A stretch of DNA of 64,000 nucleotides from positions 1 to 64,000 of the forward strand of contig CAMAZP010000011.1 of the NCBI GenBank assembly GCA_945863605.1, read 5' to 3'. Under the pieces are notes generated by a model. That model was not told where the DNA came from. It ran no database searches and worked only from the letters and a program-made list of their open reading frames with translations. Positions 15,299 through 24,267 of this stretch are shown in pieces. The stretch is from Chitinophaga pinensis. Its GTDB lineage: Bacteria; Bacteroidota; Bacteroidia; Flavobacteriales_D; Crocinitomicaceae. The translations under genes were made by a program, and so were the position numbers. Each line of letters begins with the position of its first letter. Position 1 is the stretch's first letter.

Positions 15299-17191
15299 AT
15301 GAAGAACGTATTTCTAACCTTATTTGTATTCGTTATTGGAGTATCAAACGCACAAGTTTCCAAAATTGTGGAAGGGTATTTAGATGATTATAAAACAAAA
15401 GGAGACGCTGAAAAGGTAGATGTAACCTTGAAATCTTTGAAGTCAGGGAAAGTTTTTAAAGCCAAAACGGATGAAAATGGAAGGTTTGTTTTTAAAAATA
15501 TACCAATTGGAAAATGTGAATTGAAAATAGTTGATTTAGACTACAGACAAGAAACTTTTAAATTTGAGACAGATCAAAAACACCTAGAACATTACACTTT
15601 TGGAAAACCTTTTTTTGTAAATCTCAAAGTTTCATGGTTGTTTAATTGGGGAGATAGAACGGTTACTTTAAAGTCAGGGAAAAAATATGTTCAAGAACAT
15701 TTTTGGTCACATTTAACAGCTAAAATTATTCTTGGTTTATATGGTATTTGTTTAATATTGATATTCTATTATAGTTGCGTACAAATGTCTTTAGCTGTAG
15801 CATACGTCCGCAATCGCAAAAAGAAAAAATTAGAATCAAAACCAGTTTACGATCCAAATACAACACCATCAGTTACCGTTCAATTACCAATGTATAACGA
15901 AATGTATGTCGCAGAACGTATAATTGATACAATTGCTGATTTTGATTATCCAAGTGAGCGTTTTCAAATCCAAGTTTTAGACGATTCAACGGATGAAACA
16001 AAAGACATCATTGCCAAAAAAGTAGCAGAAGTGGCTGCAAGAGGAATCAATATTCAACACATTCACCGAACAGACCGAACAGGATACAAAGCTGGTGCGT
16101 TAGATAAAGCTATGAGTCAAGTTGAGGGTGAATTTATAGCTATTTTCGATGCCGATTTCGTACCCGATAAAGATTTCTTGAAAAGAACAATGCCTTATTT
16201 CAAAGATGGAATTGGTGTAGTTCAAACAAGATGGGGACATTTGAATAAATCTTACTCCTTGTTGACTGAATTACAAGCTTTTGGTTTGAATGGTCATTTT
16301 GCTATCGAACAAGGTGGAAGAACAGCAAATGGACATTACATCAATTTCAATGGTACTGCTGGAATCTGGCGTAAAACCTGTATTGAAGATGCTGGAGGTT
16401 GGGAACACGATACTATCACAGAAGATTTAGATCTTAGCTACCGTGCACAAATGAAAGGTTGGAAATTTGCCTACTTGGAAGACGTAGAAGCACCAGCAGA
16501 ATTACCAATTACAATGTCAGCTCTTAAAAGTCAACAACACCGTTGGATGAAAGGTGGTGCTGAGGTTTTTATTAAAATGTGGAAACGAATTTTAACGACA
16601 AAAGGAATTAAATTCAGCGATCGTGTTCACGGGTTAGCACACTTATTCAATTCATCAGTATTTGTGTTCATTTTAATTCTTTCCATCTTAAGTTTATTTG
16701 TGCTTCATATCAAAGATTCATTCTCTGACTTAAATTTAGTGATTCAATTTGGTGCGTTTTTCATCTCAAGTACGGTCTTTTTAGCGTTCTATTATTGGAA
16801 TTCTTACCGCGATAAAAACGGAAGTGGTTTCTCTAATTTCATTCGTTTCGTTGCTCGTTTTTTCCAATTCCTAACGGTTTCAATGGCTCTATCATTGAGC
16901 AATGCGGTAGCAGTAATTGAAGGATATTTAGGAATCAAAAGTTCATTTGTGCGCACACCAAAATTCAATGTTGCTAAAAAAGACGAATTCAAAGGAAATA
17001 AATACGACAAAAAAAGCCTTTCGATTATAAATATCGCTGAAGGAATTTTGATGTTGGTGTTTGGTTTCACAGCAGTAAACAGAGCAATTTATGGTGACTT
17101 CGGAATGGTTCCATTCCATTTAATGTTGACAATCGGATATGGAATAATTTTCTTCTCAACGTTAAAAGAAAATCGTGCTCCTCAAGGCTAA
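15299..17191 (+). CDS. GT2 glycosyltransferase with N-terminal carboxypeptidase-regulatory-like domain
   Basis: This 630-residue protein starts with a signal sequence (1-18) and a ~75-residue beta-sandwich of the CarboxypepD-regulatory type (TDENGRFVFKNIPIGK). A membrane helix (about 140-165) and a processive family-2 glycosyltransferase domain follow, with LPMYNE, LDDSTDET, DxD at 284-286, TED (374-376) and QQHRW (412-416). Several membrane helices come after about 450. The catalytic motifs are those of cellulose-synthase-like enzymes that polymerise and export polysaccharide. The exported N-terminal domain is unusual and may bind the product or the cell wall. The sugar is unknown. Confidence 0.88.
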   Translation: MKNVFLTLFVFVIGVSNAQVSKIVEGYLDDYKTKGDAEKVDVTLKSLKSGKVFKAKTDENGRFVFKNIPIGKCELKIVDLDYRQETFKFETDQKHLEHYTFGKPFFVNLKVSWLFNWGDRTVTLKSGKKYVQEHFWSHLTAKIILGLYGICLILIFYYSCVQMSLAVAYVRNRKKKKLESKPVYDPNTTPSVTVQLPMYNEMYVAERIIDTIADFDYPSERFQIQVLDDSTDETKDIIAKKVAEVAARGINIQHIHRTDRTGYKAGALDKAMSQVEGEFIAIFDADFVPDKDFLKRTMPYFKDGIGVVQTRWGHLNKSYSLLTELQAFGLNGHFAIEQGGRTANGHYINFNGTAGIWRKTCIEDAGGWEHDTITEDLDLSYRAQMKGWKFAYLEDVEAPAELPITMSALKSQQHRWMKGGAEVFIKMWKRILTTKGIKFSDRVHGLAHLFNSSVFVFILILSILSLFVLHIKDSFSDLNLVIQFGAFFISSTVFLAFYYWNSYRDKNGSGFSNFIRFVARFFQFLTVSMALSLSNAVAVIEGYLGIKSSFVRTPKFNVAKKDEFKGNKYDKKSLSIINIAEGILMLVFGFTAVNRAIYGDFGMVPFHLMLTIGYGIIFFSTLKENRAPQG

Positions 17192-17229
17192 TTAGATTAA
17201 AATTTAATTTATCAGATTTCTCCAAATTT

Positions 17230-17565
17230 ATGAAAACCATTGCATTATCCCTTTTTTTTATCTTATCAACAGGATTGGTAAGTGCTCAAAAAATCTTTTC
17301 TGTTGATGCTGAATACAAAGCAAATGTGAAAGTATTTGTTGTTGATGCTGAATACAAAGCGGATTTATTGGTGTATAAAGTAAATGCTGAATACAAAGCT
17401 GGCTCAAACGATGGAAAATGGTTTTTCGTCGATGCAGAATATAAAGCGCAAAAGAAAATCTACTTTGTTGACGCGGAATATAAAGGAGAATTAAAAGTGT
17501 TTTTCGTCGATGCTGAATACAAAGCAGGTTGGAAAAATGCTTCTAAAAAACACTTATTGTACTAA
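17230..17565 (+). CDS. DUF6150-type exported protein with DAEYKA repeats
   Basis: This 111-residue protein has a signal peptide (about 1-19), and the rest is built from six copies of a short unit centred on (V/N)DAEYKA, spaced 13-19 residues apart, with alternating hydrophobic strands between them. This is the DUF6150 pattern, whose function is unknown. The repeats suggest a small beta solenoid or propeller-like exported protein. It lies between the glycosyltransferase and pnuC. Confidence 0.75.
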   Translation: MKTIALSLFFILSTGLVSAQKIFSVDAEYKANVKVFVVDAEYKADLLVYKVNAEYKAGSNDGKWFFVDAEYKAQKKIYFVDAEYKGELKVFFVDAEYKAGWKNASKKHLLY

Positions 17566-17573
17566 ACTTAAAA

Positions 17574-18134
17574 GTGAGTATCCTAGAGATTATTGCTGTT
17601 GTTCTTGGACTTTTATACCTCGTTCTAATTTCATTTTCGCAACGAATTGCTTGGATTTTCGGAATCCTTAGTTCAGCTATTTACGTTTATATGGCGTTTA
17701 TTGGTGCGATTTACCTTCAAGCAGGATTGCAATTTGTGTACGTCGTACTTGGTGTTTTTGGCTTCATAAATTGGGGAAAAAGCACCGAAACGAAACTTAA
17801 AATCTGGTCGCTTCAAAAACATCTTTTAGTCGGAATCCCAACGCTATTCTTGGCTTTAACGCTTGGCTTTGTTTTTTCAAAAACAAATCAAAAACTACCG
17901 TATTTAGATGCATTTATATCAGCGTTTGCAATTTTGGCGACTTATCTCACTACTAAATCAATCCTTGAAAATTGGCTGTATTGGATTGTTTTAAACCTAC
18001 TTTCAATGTATTTGTGGCAAGAAACTGAACAAGACTTGCAGTATACTGTTTTTCTCTTTGCTGTCAATACCTTAATGGCAGTTTTTGGATATATTTTTTG
18101 GCGCAAAAAATGGAAAAGTGAACAAACGAATTAA
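17574..18134 (+). CDS. pnuC: Nicotinamide riboside/mononucleotide transporter PnuC
   Basis: This 186-residue protein has about seven hydrophobic segments and the PnuC features GILSSAIYVYMAF, YVVLGVFGFINWG and a C-terminal MAVFGYIFWRK. It facilitates uptake of nicotinamide riboside, which is then trapped by phosphorylation. GTG at 17574 is the first start after the DUF6150 stop. Its 3' end overlaps the nadR-like kinase gene by 17 bp, the common arrangement for this salvage pair. Confidence 0.9.
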   Translation: MSILEIIAVVLGLLYLVLISFSQRIAWIFGILSSAIYVYMAFIGAIYLQAGLQFVYVVLGVFGFINWGKSTETKLKIWSLQKHLLVGIPTLFLALTLGFVFSKTNQKLPYLDAFISAFAILATYLTTKSILENWLYWIVLNLLSMYLWQETEQDLQYTVFLFAVNTLMAVFGYIFWRKKWKSEQTN

Positions 18135-18627
18135 GATAGCTTTTACAGGTCCAGAATCAAGTGGGAAAACAACTTTAGCAAAACAAATTGTCCAAAAGTT
18201 CAAGGCAACATATTGCGAAGAATTTGCGCGAACATTTTTAGAAGGGAAAACAAGTTATACCCAAAAAGATTTAGACTTAATTGCAGAGGGACAAGCGAAA
18301 TCTTGGGATGTTGAAACTGATTTCTTAGTTGCTGATACTGAAATGACAGTGATTTGTATTTGGTCACTTTATAAGTATGGAATAATTTCCGATGAAATTT
18401 TAAACTTGTTTTCAAAGCAACAATTCGATTTACTCTTTCTTTGCAGGCCTGATATTCCTTGGGAATTTGATGTTTTGCGAGAAAATCCAGAAAATCGTGA
18501 AGAATTATTTGACTTATACCATAGTTTTTTACTTGAAAAAAAACAAAATTTTGTCCTCATTGAAGGCAATGAACAGCAACGTTTGTCGATTGTTGAAACA
18601 GCAATTGCATCACTTTTGAAAAATTAA
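18118..18627 (+). CDS. NadR-like ribosylnicotinamide kinase
   Basis: This 169-residue P-loop ATPase has Walker A GPESSGKTT at its start, EFARTFLEG, and VADTEMTVI followed by a CRPDIPWEFD lid. It matches the C-terminal kinase domain of NadR and phosphorylates nicotinamide riboside to NMN. A longer frame opens at a TTG (18085), but the GTG at 18118 is preferred: it starts just before the first beta strand and reduces the overlap with pnuC to 17 bp. There is no adenylyltransferase or repressor domain. Translational coupling to pnuC is likely. Confidence 0.85.
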   Translation: MNKRIKIAFTGPESSGKTTLAKQIVQKFKATYCEEFARTFLEGKTSYTQKDLDLIAEGQAKSWDVETDFLVADTEMTVICIWSLYKYGIISDEILNLFSKQQFDLLFLCRPDIPWEFDVLRENPENREELFDLYHSFLLEKKQNFVLIEGNEQQRLSIVETAIASLLKN

Positions 18628-18630
18628 ATT

Positions 18631-19290
18631 ATGAAGAGAATAGGTTTTTTGGCTTTATTATTTGCCGTTTGTGTCTCGCTTGGTTATTACATTATGATTC
18701 AAAAACCAGCTACTGTTTTGCCAGTTATCAATCCGATTGATGTGCAAGAAGAAATGGTTGACCCAGAACTATTGCGCGTAGGTCAAGGACATAAAGTTGG
18801 TAAATTTTCATTTCAAAATCAAGACAATCAAACGATTACGGAAAGCGATGTGAAAGGTAAAATATATGTAGCCGAATATTTCTTTACTACTTGCAAAAGT
18901 ATTTGTCCGATTATGAACAAGCAAATGCAACGCATTCAGAAAGCAATAAAAGGTAACTCAAATGTGAAGATTTTAAGTTTCACAGTTGATCCAGACGTGG
19001 ATAAGGTCACACAAATGAAACAATATGCCACTTCCCACAATTACGTTAAAGGTCAATGGCATTTTTTAACAGGGAAAAAAGAAGATTTGTATAGTTTAGC
19101 TCGCAAGTCATTCTTTGTTTTAAAACCTGCTGAAGCTCAAAATCTAGGTGATGCCGGAAGTGATTTTATCCACACCAATAACTTTGTGTTAGTTGACGGA
19201 CAAGGAAGAATCAGAGGGTATTATGATGGTACTAATCCAAAAGAAGTAACGACACTTATCGCAGATATTAAAAGATTAGAAGAGGAGTAG
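18631..19290 (+). CDS. SCO1/SenC family copper-binding thioredoxin-like protein
   Basis: This 219-residue protein has an N-terminal membrane anchor (about 5-22) and a thioredoxin fold with the copper-binding CKSIC motif (CxxxC), the DPDVDKV block and the downstream His in FIHTNNFVLVD. SCO proteins deliver copper to the CuA centre of cytochrome c oxidase on the outer face of the inner membrane. All three metal ligands are present. It starts 3 bp after the nadR-like stop and may be co-transcribed, but no oxidase genes are nearby. Confidence 0.9.
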   Translation: MKRIGFLALLFAVCVSLGYYIMIQKPATVLPVINPIDVQEEMVDPELLRVGQGHKVGKFSFQNQDNQTITESDVKGKIYVAEYFFTTCKSICPIMNKQMQRIQKAIKGNSNVKILSFTVDPDVDKVTQMKQYATSHNYVKGQWHFLTGKKEDLYSLARKSFFVLKPAEAQNLGDAGSDFIHTNNFVLVDGQGRIRGYYDGTNPKEVTTLIADIKRLEEE

Positions 19291-19600
19291 TTTTAAGATT
19301 TGGGCTTTTGCTTTGTTACATTCAGCCTCTAATTGGGTTTCGTGAGATTACTTATCTTAAAAGTATAAATTCAGATGACAATCTAGAAGGATTCCTCCAA
19401 AAACCAGTCTTTCCGAACAGAGTGAGGAAACTCTTTTGAATAAGGAATATAATTTAACTCTCAAAAAATTTCAATATTAGCGAATCGAAAGAACTCATAA
19501 CAACTCCGAAGTAAAATCTTAGAAAGCGTTGGTATTTAATCGATTAACAATCAATTTAGGGTAAAAACGAATGAGCAAAAAGTCTATTTATTCCAAACCT
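19291..19600. other. Gene-free interval between convergent genes
   Basis: This 310-bp interval lies between the stops of the SCO gene and of the outer-membrane-like gene on the other strand. No coding frame, strong terminator hairpin or repeat was recognised. Confidence 0.5.
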
Positions 19601-20461
19601 TTAAAAACTAAAAGAAACCCCTAGTCTGAAACCATTGATTTGAACAAATTTAGGGTCGTAACCTACAACATCTTGTGGTTTCAAATCGTAAAATTTCTGA
19701 CTTAACGTAAAGTGGCGCTGATAAGCCAACTCAATATTAAATGAACCACCTTGTTTAAGAATAAATCCAAAACCGTGACCGACAGATACGAATAAGGTTG
19801 AGAATTCTGTTTTTGGATAATAAAACCCTTCACTAGAACTGTTTGGAGTTACTTCTGTGTAAGGCAAGCCAGAATTTTGCAGAAACATATTTTGGTATTT
19901 TAATTCAATTGGAACGTATTTAGAAACATTGGTTTTTCGTAGGTCATATTCAAAATTATAACGCGCACCAAAATTATAATACTGTTGGCTCGTCATAACT
20001 CCTACCTCAGCAGTTGCACCCAAAAAATGAGTTCTTGTAAAGTATTTTCCAACAGTGCCGTAAACACCTAAACCTAAGCCTGTTGTCTCTTTTCTGGAGT
20101 TTAAATCATCAGTTTCGATTTTTTCAAGGCCATAATAGTAAGCTGTATTAAGACCTAACGAATAACGTAATCCTTTGCTTTTCCTTTCATAAAGCCCTTT
20201 TTGCTTTTTGACTTTTATCGGGAAATGTTCTTTTTCACGAAAGTATTTATATTCCTCTCGACTAAAATTATAAACACGCCCGTAGACATCTTTAAACGAA
20301 ATACCACCAAGCTGTGAGTCATATGAAAGTATTTGACCTTTTAGGATGCGATTATCTTTCAAATAAATAACATCAAACACTTCATATTGAGTGGAGTCTT
20401 GCGCAAAAACTGTATTCGAAGCGAGTAATAAAAACAATGTAAAAAATAAAAATTTATTCAT
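19601..20461 (-). CDS. Exported outer-membrane-like protein
   Basis: This 286-residue protein has a clear signal peptide (about 1-20, ending FAQ). A ~55-residue segment reading VIYLKDNRILKGQILSYD resembles a small beta domain. The rest has alternating beta strands and ends in aromatic Phe (RLGVSFSF), as expected for an outer-membrane barrel. It gives no family hit by eye. It stands alone between two gene blocks. Confidence 0.6.
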   Translation of the reverse strand: MNKFLFFTLFLLLASNTVFAQDSTQYEVFDVIYLKDNRILKGQILSYDSQLGGISFKDVYGRVYNFSREEYKYFREKEHFPIKVKKQKGLYERKSKGLRYSLGLNTAYYYGLEKIETDDLNSRKETTGLGLGVYGTVGKYFTRTHFLGATAEVGVMTSQQYYNFGARYNFEYDLRKTNVSKYVPIELKYQNMFLQNSGLPYTEVTPNSSSEGFYYPKTEFSTLFVSVGHGFGFILKQGGSFNIELAYQRHFTLSQKFYDLKPQDVVGYDPKFVQINGFRLGVSFSF

Positions 20462-20566
20462 TTTTGGTTAATTTTAGTTATTTGTTTTTAGTTGAGAAAT
20501 GTAAATTAGTTTAAACTTTTTTAAACACGATCTAATTATTGTTTTAATAGTAAAAACATATTTGTA

Positions 20567-21424
20567 TCAAAAATAAAGTTTAGATTCCCAATTTTTCTTT
20601 TCTTCCGTGGAAATTAAATCCAAGTATTCAAGTGTATCAACAACATTTTCAAAATGTTCTTTCATCATCATATTATCGTAATTCCAATCCGTTTCGTTTA
20701 GCCAGCTTTGTGTTTGATCCAGTTTTAAATTGTATCTCCAAGAAATAATTTCAGCTGCATTTGGATTTTCTTTAAACGCTTTTGCTTCTTGATGAACACG
20801 ATCAAAAACAGATTTTAATAGTGTAATATTTTCAGCTAATAATTCAGTTCTAACAGCAATTACAAAACAAGGCCATGGAGTTACTACCTCATCAATACAA
20901 CGACATTTTTTTTGCTCTGTAAATGGATAGGTTGTATATTTTTCCCAAAGAAATCCTTGTGCTTGATTGTTTTCCAAGGCCCAAAGTCCACCGTAAACGT
21001 CTCCTACAACGTTGAATTTTAAATCTTTTAAATTCCAGTTTTCTTGTTTAGCACGCACATAAGTCATCAAATGCGAACCTGAACCTTCACGAGAAATGGC
21101 AAATGTTTGATTTTCTAGTTGCTTTACAGTTTGAATAGCAGAGTTGTATGGTACGTGAATTCCCCAACGTAAAGGTGTTTTAACATAAACCGTTACTATT
21201 TTTGCCTTCAATCCTTGCAGAATTGATTTTGTTATTCCTTCAGTAAGTAAAACAGCGATATCTAAAGTACCTGTTTGCAAACCTTTAATCATTTGTCCAG
21301 TTCCTCCAGTCATATCCGACCAGTGCAACTCAACGCCCAAATCAACTAGTTTTCGTTCTTCAATCGCCAGTTTCCATGGCAAATTAAAATGCTCAGGTAC
21401 TCCCCCTATTTTAAATCGTTTCAT
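20567..21424 (-). CDS. Substrate-binding-protein-fold protein without signal peptide
   Basis: This 285-residue protein has the periplasmic-binding-protein type II pattern seen in NMT1/SsuA-like proteins: GGTGQMIKGLQTGTLDIAVL, ISREGSGSHLMTYV and a hinge region GLWALENNQAQGFLW. The N-terminus MKRFKIGGVPEHFNLPW runs straight into the fold, so no signal peptide or lipobox is present and the protein is probably cytosolic. Its start overlaps the end of the ABC exporter gene by 14 bp, indicating translational coupling. The ligand is unknown. Soluble homologues of this kind exist in other Bacteroidota. Confidence 0.7.
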   Translation of the reverse strand: MKRFKIGGVPEHFNLPWKLAIEERKLVDLGVELHWSDMTGGTGQMIKGLQTGTLDIAVLLTEGITKSILQGLKAKIVTVYVKTPLRWGIHVPYNSAIQTVKQLENQTFAISREGSGSHLMTYVRAKQENWNLKDLKFNVVGDVYGGLWALENNQAQGFLWEKYTTYPFTEQKKCRCIDEVVTPWPCFVIAVRTELLAENITLLKSVFDRVHQEAKAFKENPNAAEIISWRYNLKLDQTQSWLNETDWNYDNMMMKEHFENVVDTLEYLDLISTEEKKNWESKLYF

Positions 21425-23192
21425 TATTTTCTTTGTTAAAAAATTGCATCTCGTACAATTTGTAGTAATAGCCGCCCTCTTGAACTAGCTCGCGATGGCT
21501 TCCTGTTTCAATTATTCTACCTTTGTCTAATACAACAATACAATCCGCTTGTTGAATTGTTGACAATCGATGCGCTATAACAATTGAAGTTCTTCCTTTC
21601 GTTAATTGCTCGGTTGCTTTTTGAATCATTTCTTCCGATTCATTATCCACACTTGAAGTTGCTTCATCTAAAATTAGAATGTGAGGATTGTAAACATAAG
21701 CGCGAATAAAAGCAAGTAATTGACGTTGACCAACAGACAAAACTCCGCCTCGCTCTCCAATTTGGTAATCATAATCATTTGGCAAACTGCAAATAAATTC
21801 GTGGGCACCAACCGCTTTTGCAGCTTCAATCACTGCTTCTTTAGTAATGCTTGGGTCGCCTAGTGTGATATTGTTATAAATACTGTCGGAAAACAAAAAC
21901 ACATCTTGAAGCACGATTGCAATGTTACTTCTTAAATAGTTCAATTCCAATTCATTGATGTTTTTATCGCCAATTAAAATCTCGCCTTTTTGGTATTCAT
22001 AAAAACGTCCTAGCAAGTTTACAATTGTCGATTTCCCTGCGCCAGTTGCACCAACAAAAGCAACAGTTTGACCTTTTTTAATCACCAAATCAATATCTTT
22101 CAATACATAATCTTCATTGTTGTAAGCAAAAGACACCTTTTTAAAATGAATATCTTGATCGAAATTATAAGATTGAACAGAGCCAATATCTTGTACATTT
22201 TCTTGTTGATCTAAAACTTCAAAAATTCGTTCAGCTCTTACTGTTCCTCGTTGTAGAATATTGAATTTATCTGCCAACTGACGAATCGGTCTATACAACT
22301 GATAAATCCAGAGCGTGAAGGCGATAATTTGTCCATACATTTCTCGGATTTCTGAATTCGATTTACCACTAACATTCAAGGCTCCCCAAACTAATAAGAA
22401 GGCAATCGAGAGTGAGCTCAACAATTCAACAACTGGGAAAAAGATGGAATTAGCCCAAACTGCATTTACATGCGCCTGACGGTGACCTTTGTTAATTTCT
22501 TGAAATTTTTCAAACTCCTGTTCTTGTCTATTGAAAAGCTGAACTATTGACATTCCAGTAAGTCGTTCTTGCACAAAAGTGTTGAGTTTAGTTACTTGTG
22601 CTCTTTCTAACTGAAACGATTCGCGCATTGCTTTAGCAAAAATACGAGTGGCAATAATCAATAATGGAATTGGAATTAAAGTCATTAAAGAAAGTTCCCA
22701 ATTATTAAAAAACATGAGTGATAAAATAAATACCAACGAAATTAAATCACCTGAAATATCCATTAAGCCAGCAGAAAAAACTTCCGTTATTGCTTCTAAA
22801 TCAGAAACTACTCGTGTTACAATTGCACCTATTGGAGTTTTGTCAAAATAGCGCATTCTAAAAGAAAGCAAGTGTTTAAATATTTTTTTTCTCAAGTCTC
22901 TAATCACCGATTGCGCTAATAGATTTGAAAAATAGGATGTTGTTAATTGAAGTAAACTCTCTAAAATTAAAATACCAACAACAACCAAAGACCAGAATAA
23001 CAACATTGATTTATTTTGACTTTTGACAATATATTTGTCAACCATTTCACCAATAATATAGGGTCGAAGAGGTCCAAGAAGAGAAAGACTTACTATGCAA
23101 ACAACTGAAATTATAAAGTATTTTTTGTAAGGAATCGCGTAACGTACAAGGCGTCCGAACAAAGATAAATTCAAGGTTTTTTTCTCTTTCAT
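21411..23192 (-). CDS. MsbA-like ABC exporter (fused TM-ATPase half-transporter)
   Basis: This 593-residue protein has a six-helix type IV ABC membrane domain (about 15-310) and a nucleotide-binding domain with Walker A GATGAGKST, signature LSVGQRQLL, Walker B ILILDEATSS and H-loop IVIAHRLST. All ATPase residues are intact, and it should act as a homodimer or heterodimer. The substrate (lipid, peptide or drug) cannot be read. The promoter box TAATTTTG ends 5 nt before the ATG. The gene downstream on the same strand encodes the soluble binding-protein-like product. Confidence 0.92.
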   Translation of the reverse strand: MKEKKTLNLSLFGRLVRYAIPYKKYFIISVVCIVSLSLLGPLRPYIIGEMVDKYIVKSQNKSMLLFWSLVVVGILILESLLQLTTSYFSNLLAQSVIRDLRKKIFKHLLSFRMRYFDKTPIGAIVTRVVSDLEAITEVFSAGLMDISGDLISLVFILSLMFFNNWELSLMTLIPIPLLIIATRIFAKAMRESFQLERAQVTKLNTFVQERLTGMSIVQLFNRQEQEFEKFQEINKGHRQAHVNAVWANSIFFPVVELLSSLSIAFLLVWGALNVSGKSNSEIREMYGQIIAFTLWIYQLYRPIRQLADKFNILQRGTVRAERIFEVLDQQENVQDIGSVQSYNFDQDIHFKKVSFAYNNEDYVLKDIDLVIKKGQTVAFVGATGAGKSTIVNLLGRFYEYQKGEILIGDKNINELELNYLRSNIAIVLQDVFLFSDSIYNNITLGDPSITKEAVIEAAKAVGAHEFICSLPNDYDYQIGERGGVLSVGQRQLLAFIRAYVYNPHILILDEATSSVDNESEEMIQKATEQLTKGRTSIVIAHRLSTIQQADCIVVLDKGRIIETGSHRELVQEGGYYYKLYEMQFFNKENNETI

Positions 23193-23197
23193 TGTTG

Positions 23198-23205
23198 CAA
23201 AATTA
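23198..23205 (-). promoter_or_regulatory. TAnnTTTG promoter box abutting the ABC exporter start
   Basis: TAATTTTG on the minus strand ends 5 nt before the ATG at 23192. This matches the Bacteroidota -7 consensus and leaves essentially no room for a 5' leader. Confidence 0.6.
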
Positions 23206-23290
23206 CTTTAATTGGTACATTTAACTCATAATTATTCAATATTTACTCATTTAATATGTGTTTTTTGAGCGATTAACATCAATATTTTAT

Positions 23291-23298
23291 TATCTTTG
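23291..23298 (+). promoter_or_regulatory. TAnnTTTG promoter box of prs
   Basis: TATCTTTG precedes the GTG start at 23327 by 28 nt. A TTTG at 23264-23267 may be the -33 element (23-bp spacing, slightly long). Its position inside an upstream extension of the frame argues that translation begins at 23327 and not at 23258. Confidence 0.7.
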
Positions 23299-23326
23299 CC
23301 CCTCATTATTTTTAATTTTTTTCAAA

Positions 23327-24256
23327 GTGGGCGTAAAAATATTTGCAGGTAGAGAGTCTAAAGACTTAGCGAGTAGTATTGCATCCCATTACGGTAATCC
23401 TCTTGGCGATGTGAAAGTTACAGTTTTCAGTGACGGAGAATTTCAGCCATCATTTGAAGAGACAGTTCGTGGGCAAGATGTTTTTATTGTACAATCAACA
23501 ATGCCACCAACTGAGAATTTATTTGAATTATTATTACTTATAGATGCTGCAAGAAGAGCATCAGCAAGAAAAATAATAGCCGTAATTCCTTATTTTGGAT
23601 TCGCACGCCAAGATAGAAAAGATAAACCCCGAGTTGCCATTGGTTCAAAATTGATTGCTAATATGTTAATGGCTGCCGGTGTTGACAGAATAATGACAAT
23701 GGATTTACACGCTGATCAGATTCAAGGTTTTTTTGAAGTGCCAGTTGATCACCTGTACGCATCTACCTTATTTTTAAAAGAAATTCAAAAATTAAATACC
23801 GATAATTTAGTTATTGCAGCACCTGATGTTGGTGGGGCCAAGCGTGCTAACTCTTATGCAAAAAGTTTAAACTGTGGCTTAGCACTTTGCCATAAAAACC
23901 GCAAAAAAGCAAATGAAGTTGCCGAAATGACCGTTATTGGTGATGTTAATGATAAAGACGTCATCCTAATTGATGATATGTGTGATACAGCAGGCACCTT
24001 GACTAAAGCATCAGATTTACTGATGGAAAAAGGAGCTAAAAGCGTTAGAGCATTTTGTACACATGCAGTTTTAAGTGGTCCTGCTTATGAACGCATCAAT
24101 GAATCAAGTTTAAGCGAGTTGGTTGTCACAAACACGATTCCCTTAAAACAATTATCTCCAAAAATAAGAGTGATTTCTGTTGCTGATCTGTTTGGAGATG
24201 TAATTAAAAGACTGGTTAACAATGAGTCAATCAGTTCACATTTTGTAATATCTTAA
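23327..24256 (+). CDS. prs: Ribose-phosphate pyrophosphokinase
   Basis: This 309-residue enzyme makes PRPP from ribose 5-phosphate and ATP for nucleotide, His and Trp synthesis. Features are KIFAGRESKDLA at the start, FSDGEFQPSFEE, the PYFGFARQDRK flexible ATP loop, MDLHADQIQGFF, and the PRPP loop DVILIDDMCDTAGT. GTG at 23327 gives the standard length. A frame opening at 23258 would add a hydrophobic leader and would start upstream of the promoter box. rplY/ctc follows 11 bp later, a pairing also common in other bacteria. Confidence 0.95.
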   Translation: MGVKIFAGRESKDLASSIASHYGNPLGDVKVTVFSDGEFQPSFEETVRGQDVFIVQSTMPPTENLFELLLLIDAARRASARKIIAVIPYFGFARQDRKDKPRVAIGSKLIANMLMAAGVDRIMTMDLHADQIQGFFEVPVDHLYASTLFLKEIQKLNTDNLVIAAPDVGGAKRANSYAKSLNCGLALCHKNRKKANEVAEMTVIGDVNDKDVILIDDMCDTAGTLTKASDLLMEKGAKSVRAFCTHAVLSGPAYERINESSLSELVVTNTIPLKQLSPKIRVISVADLFGDVIKRLVNNESISSHFVIS

Positions 24257-24267
24257 ATAACAAATAA

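Noticed and set aside
19291..19600. Possible small RNA or gene between convergent genes
   Set aside because: No promoter box with a matching terminator and no open frame with a plausible start was found.
23258..23326. N-terminal extension of prs as a membrane leader
   Set aside because: A good promoter box lies inside it at 23291-23298, and the GTG at 23327 gives the standard 309 residues.
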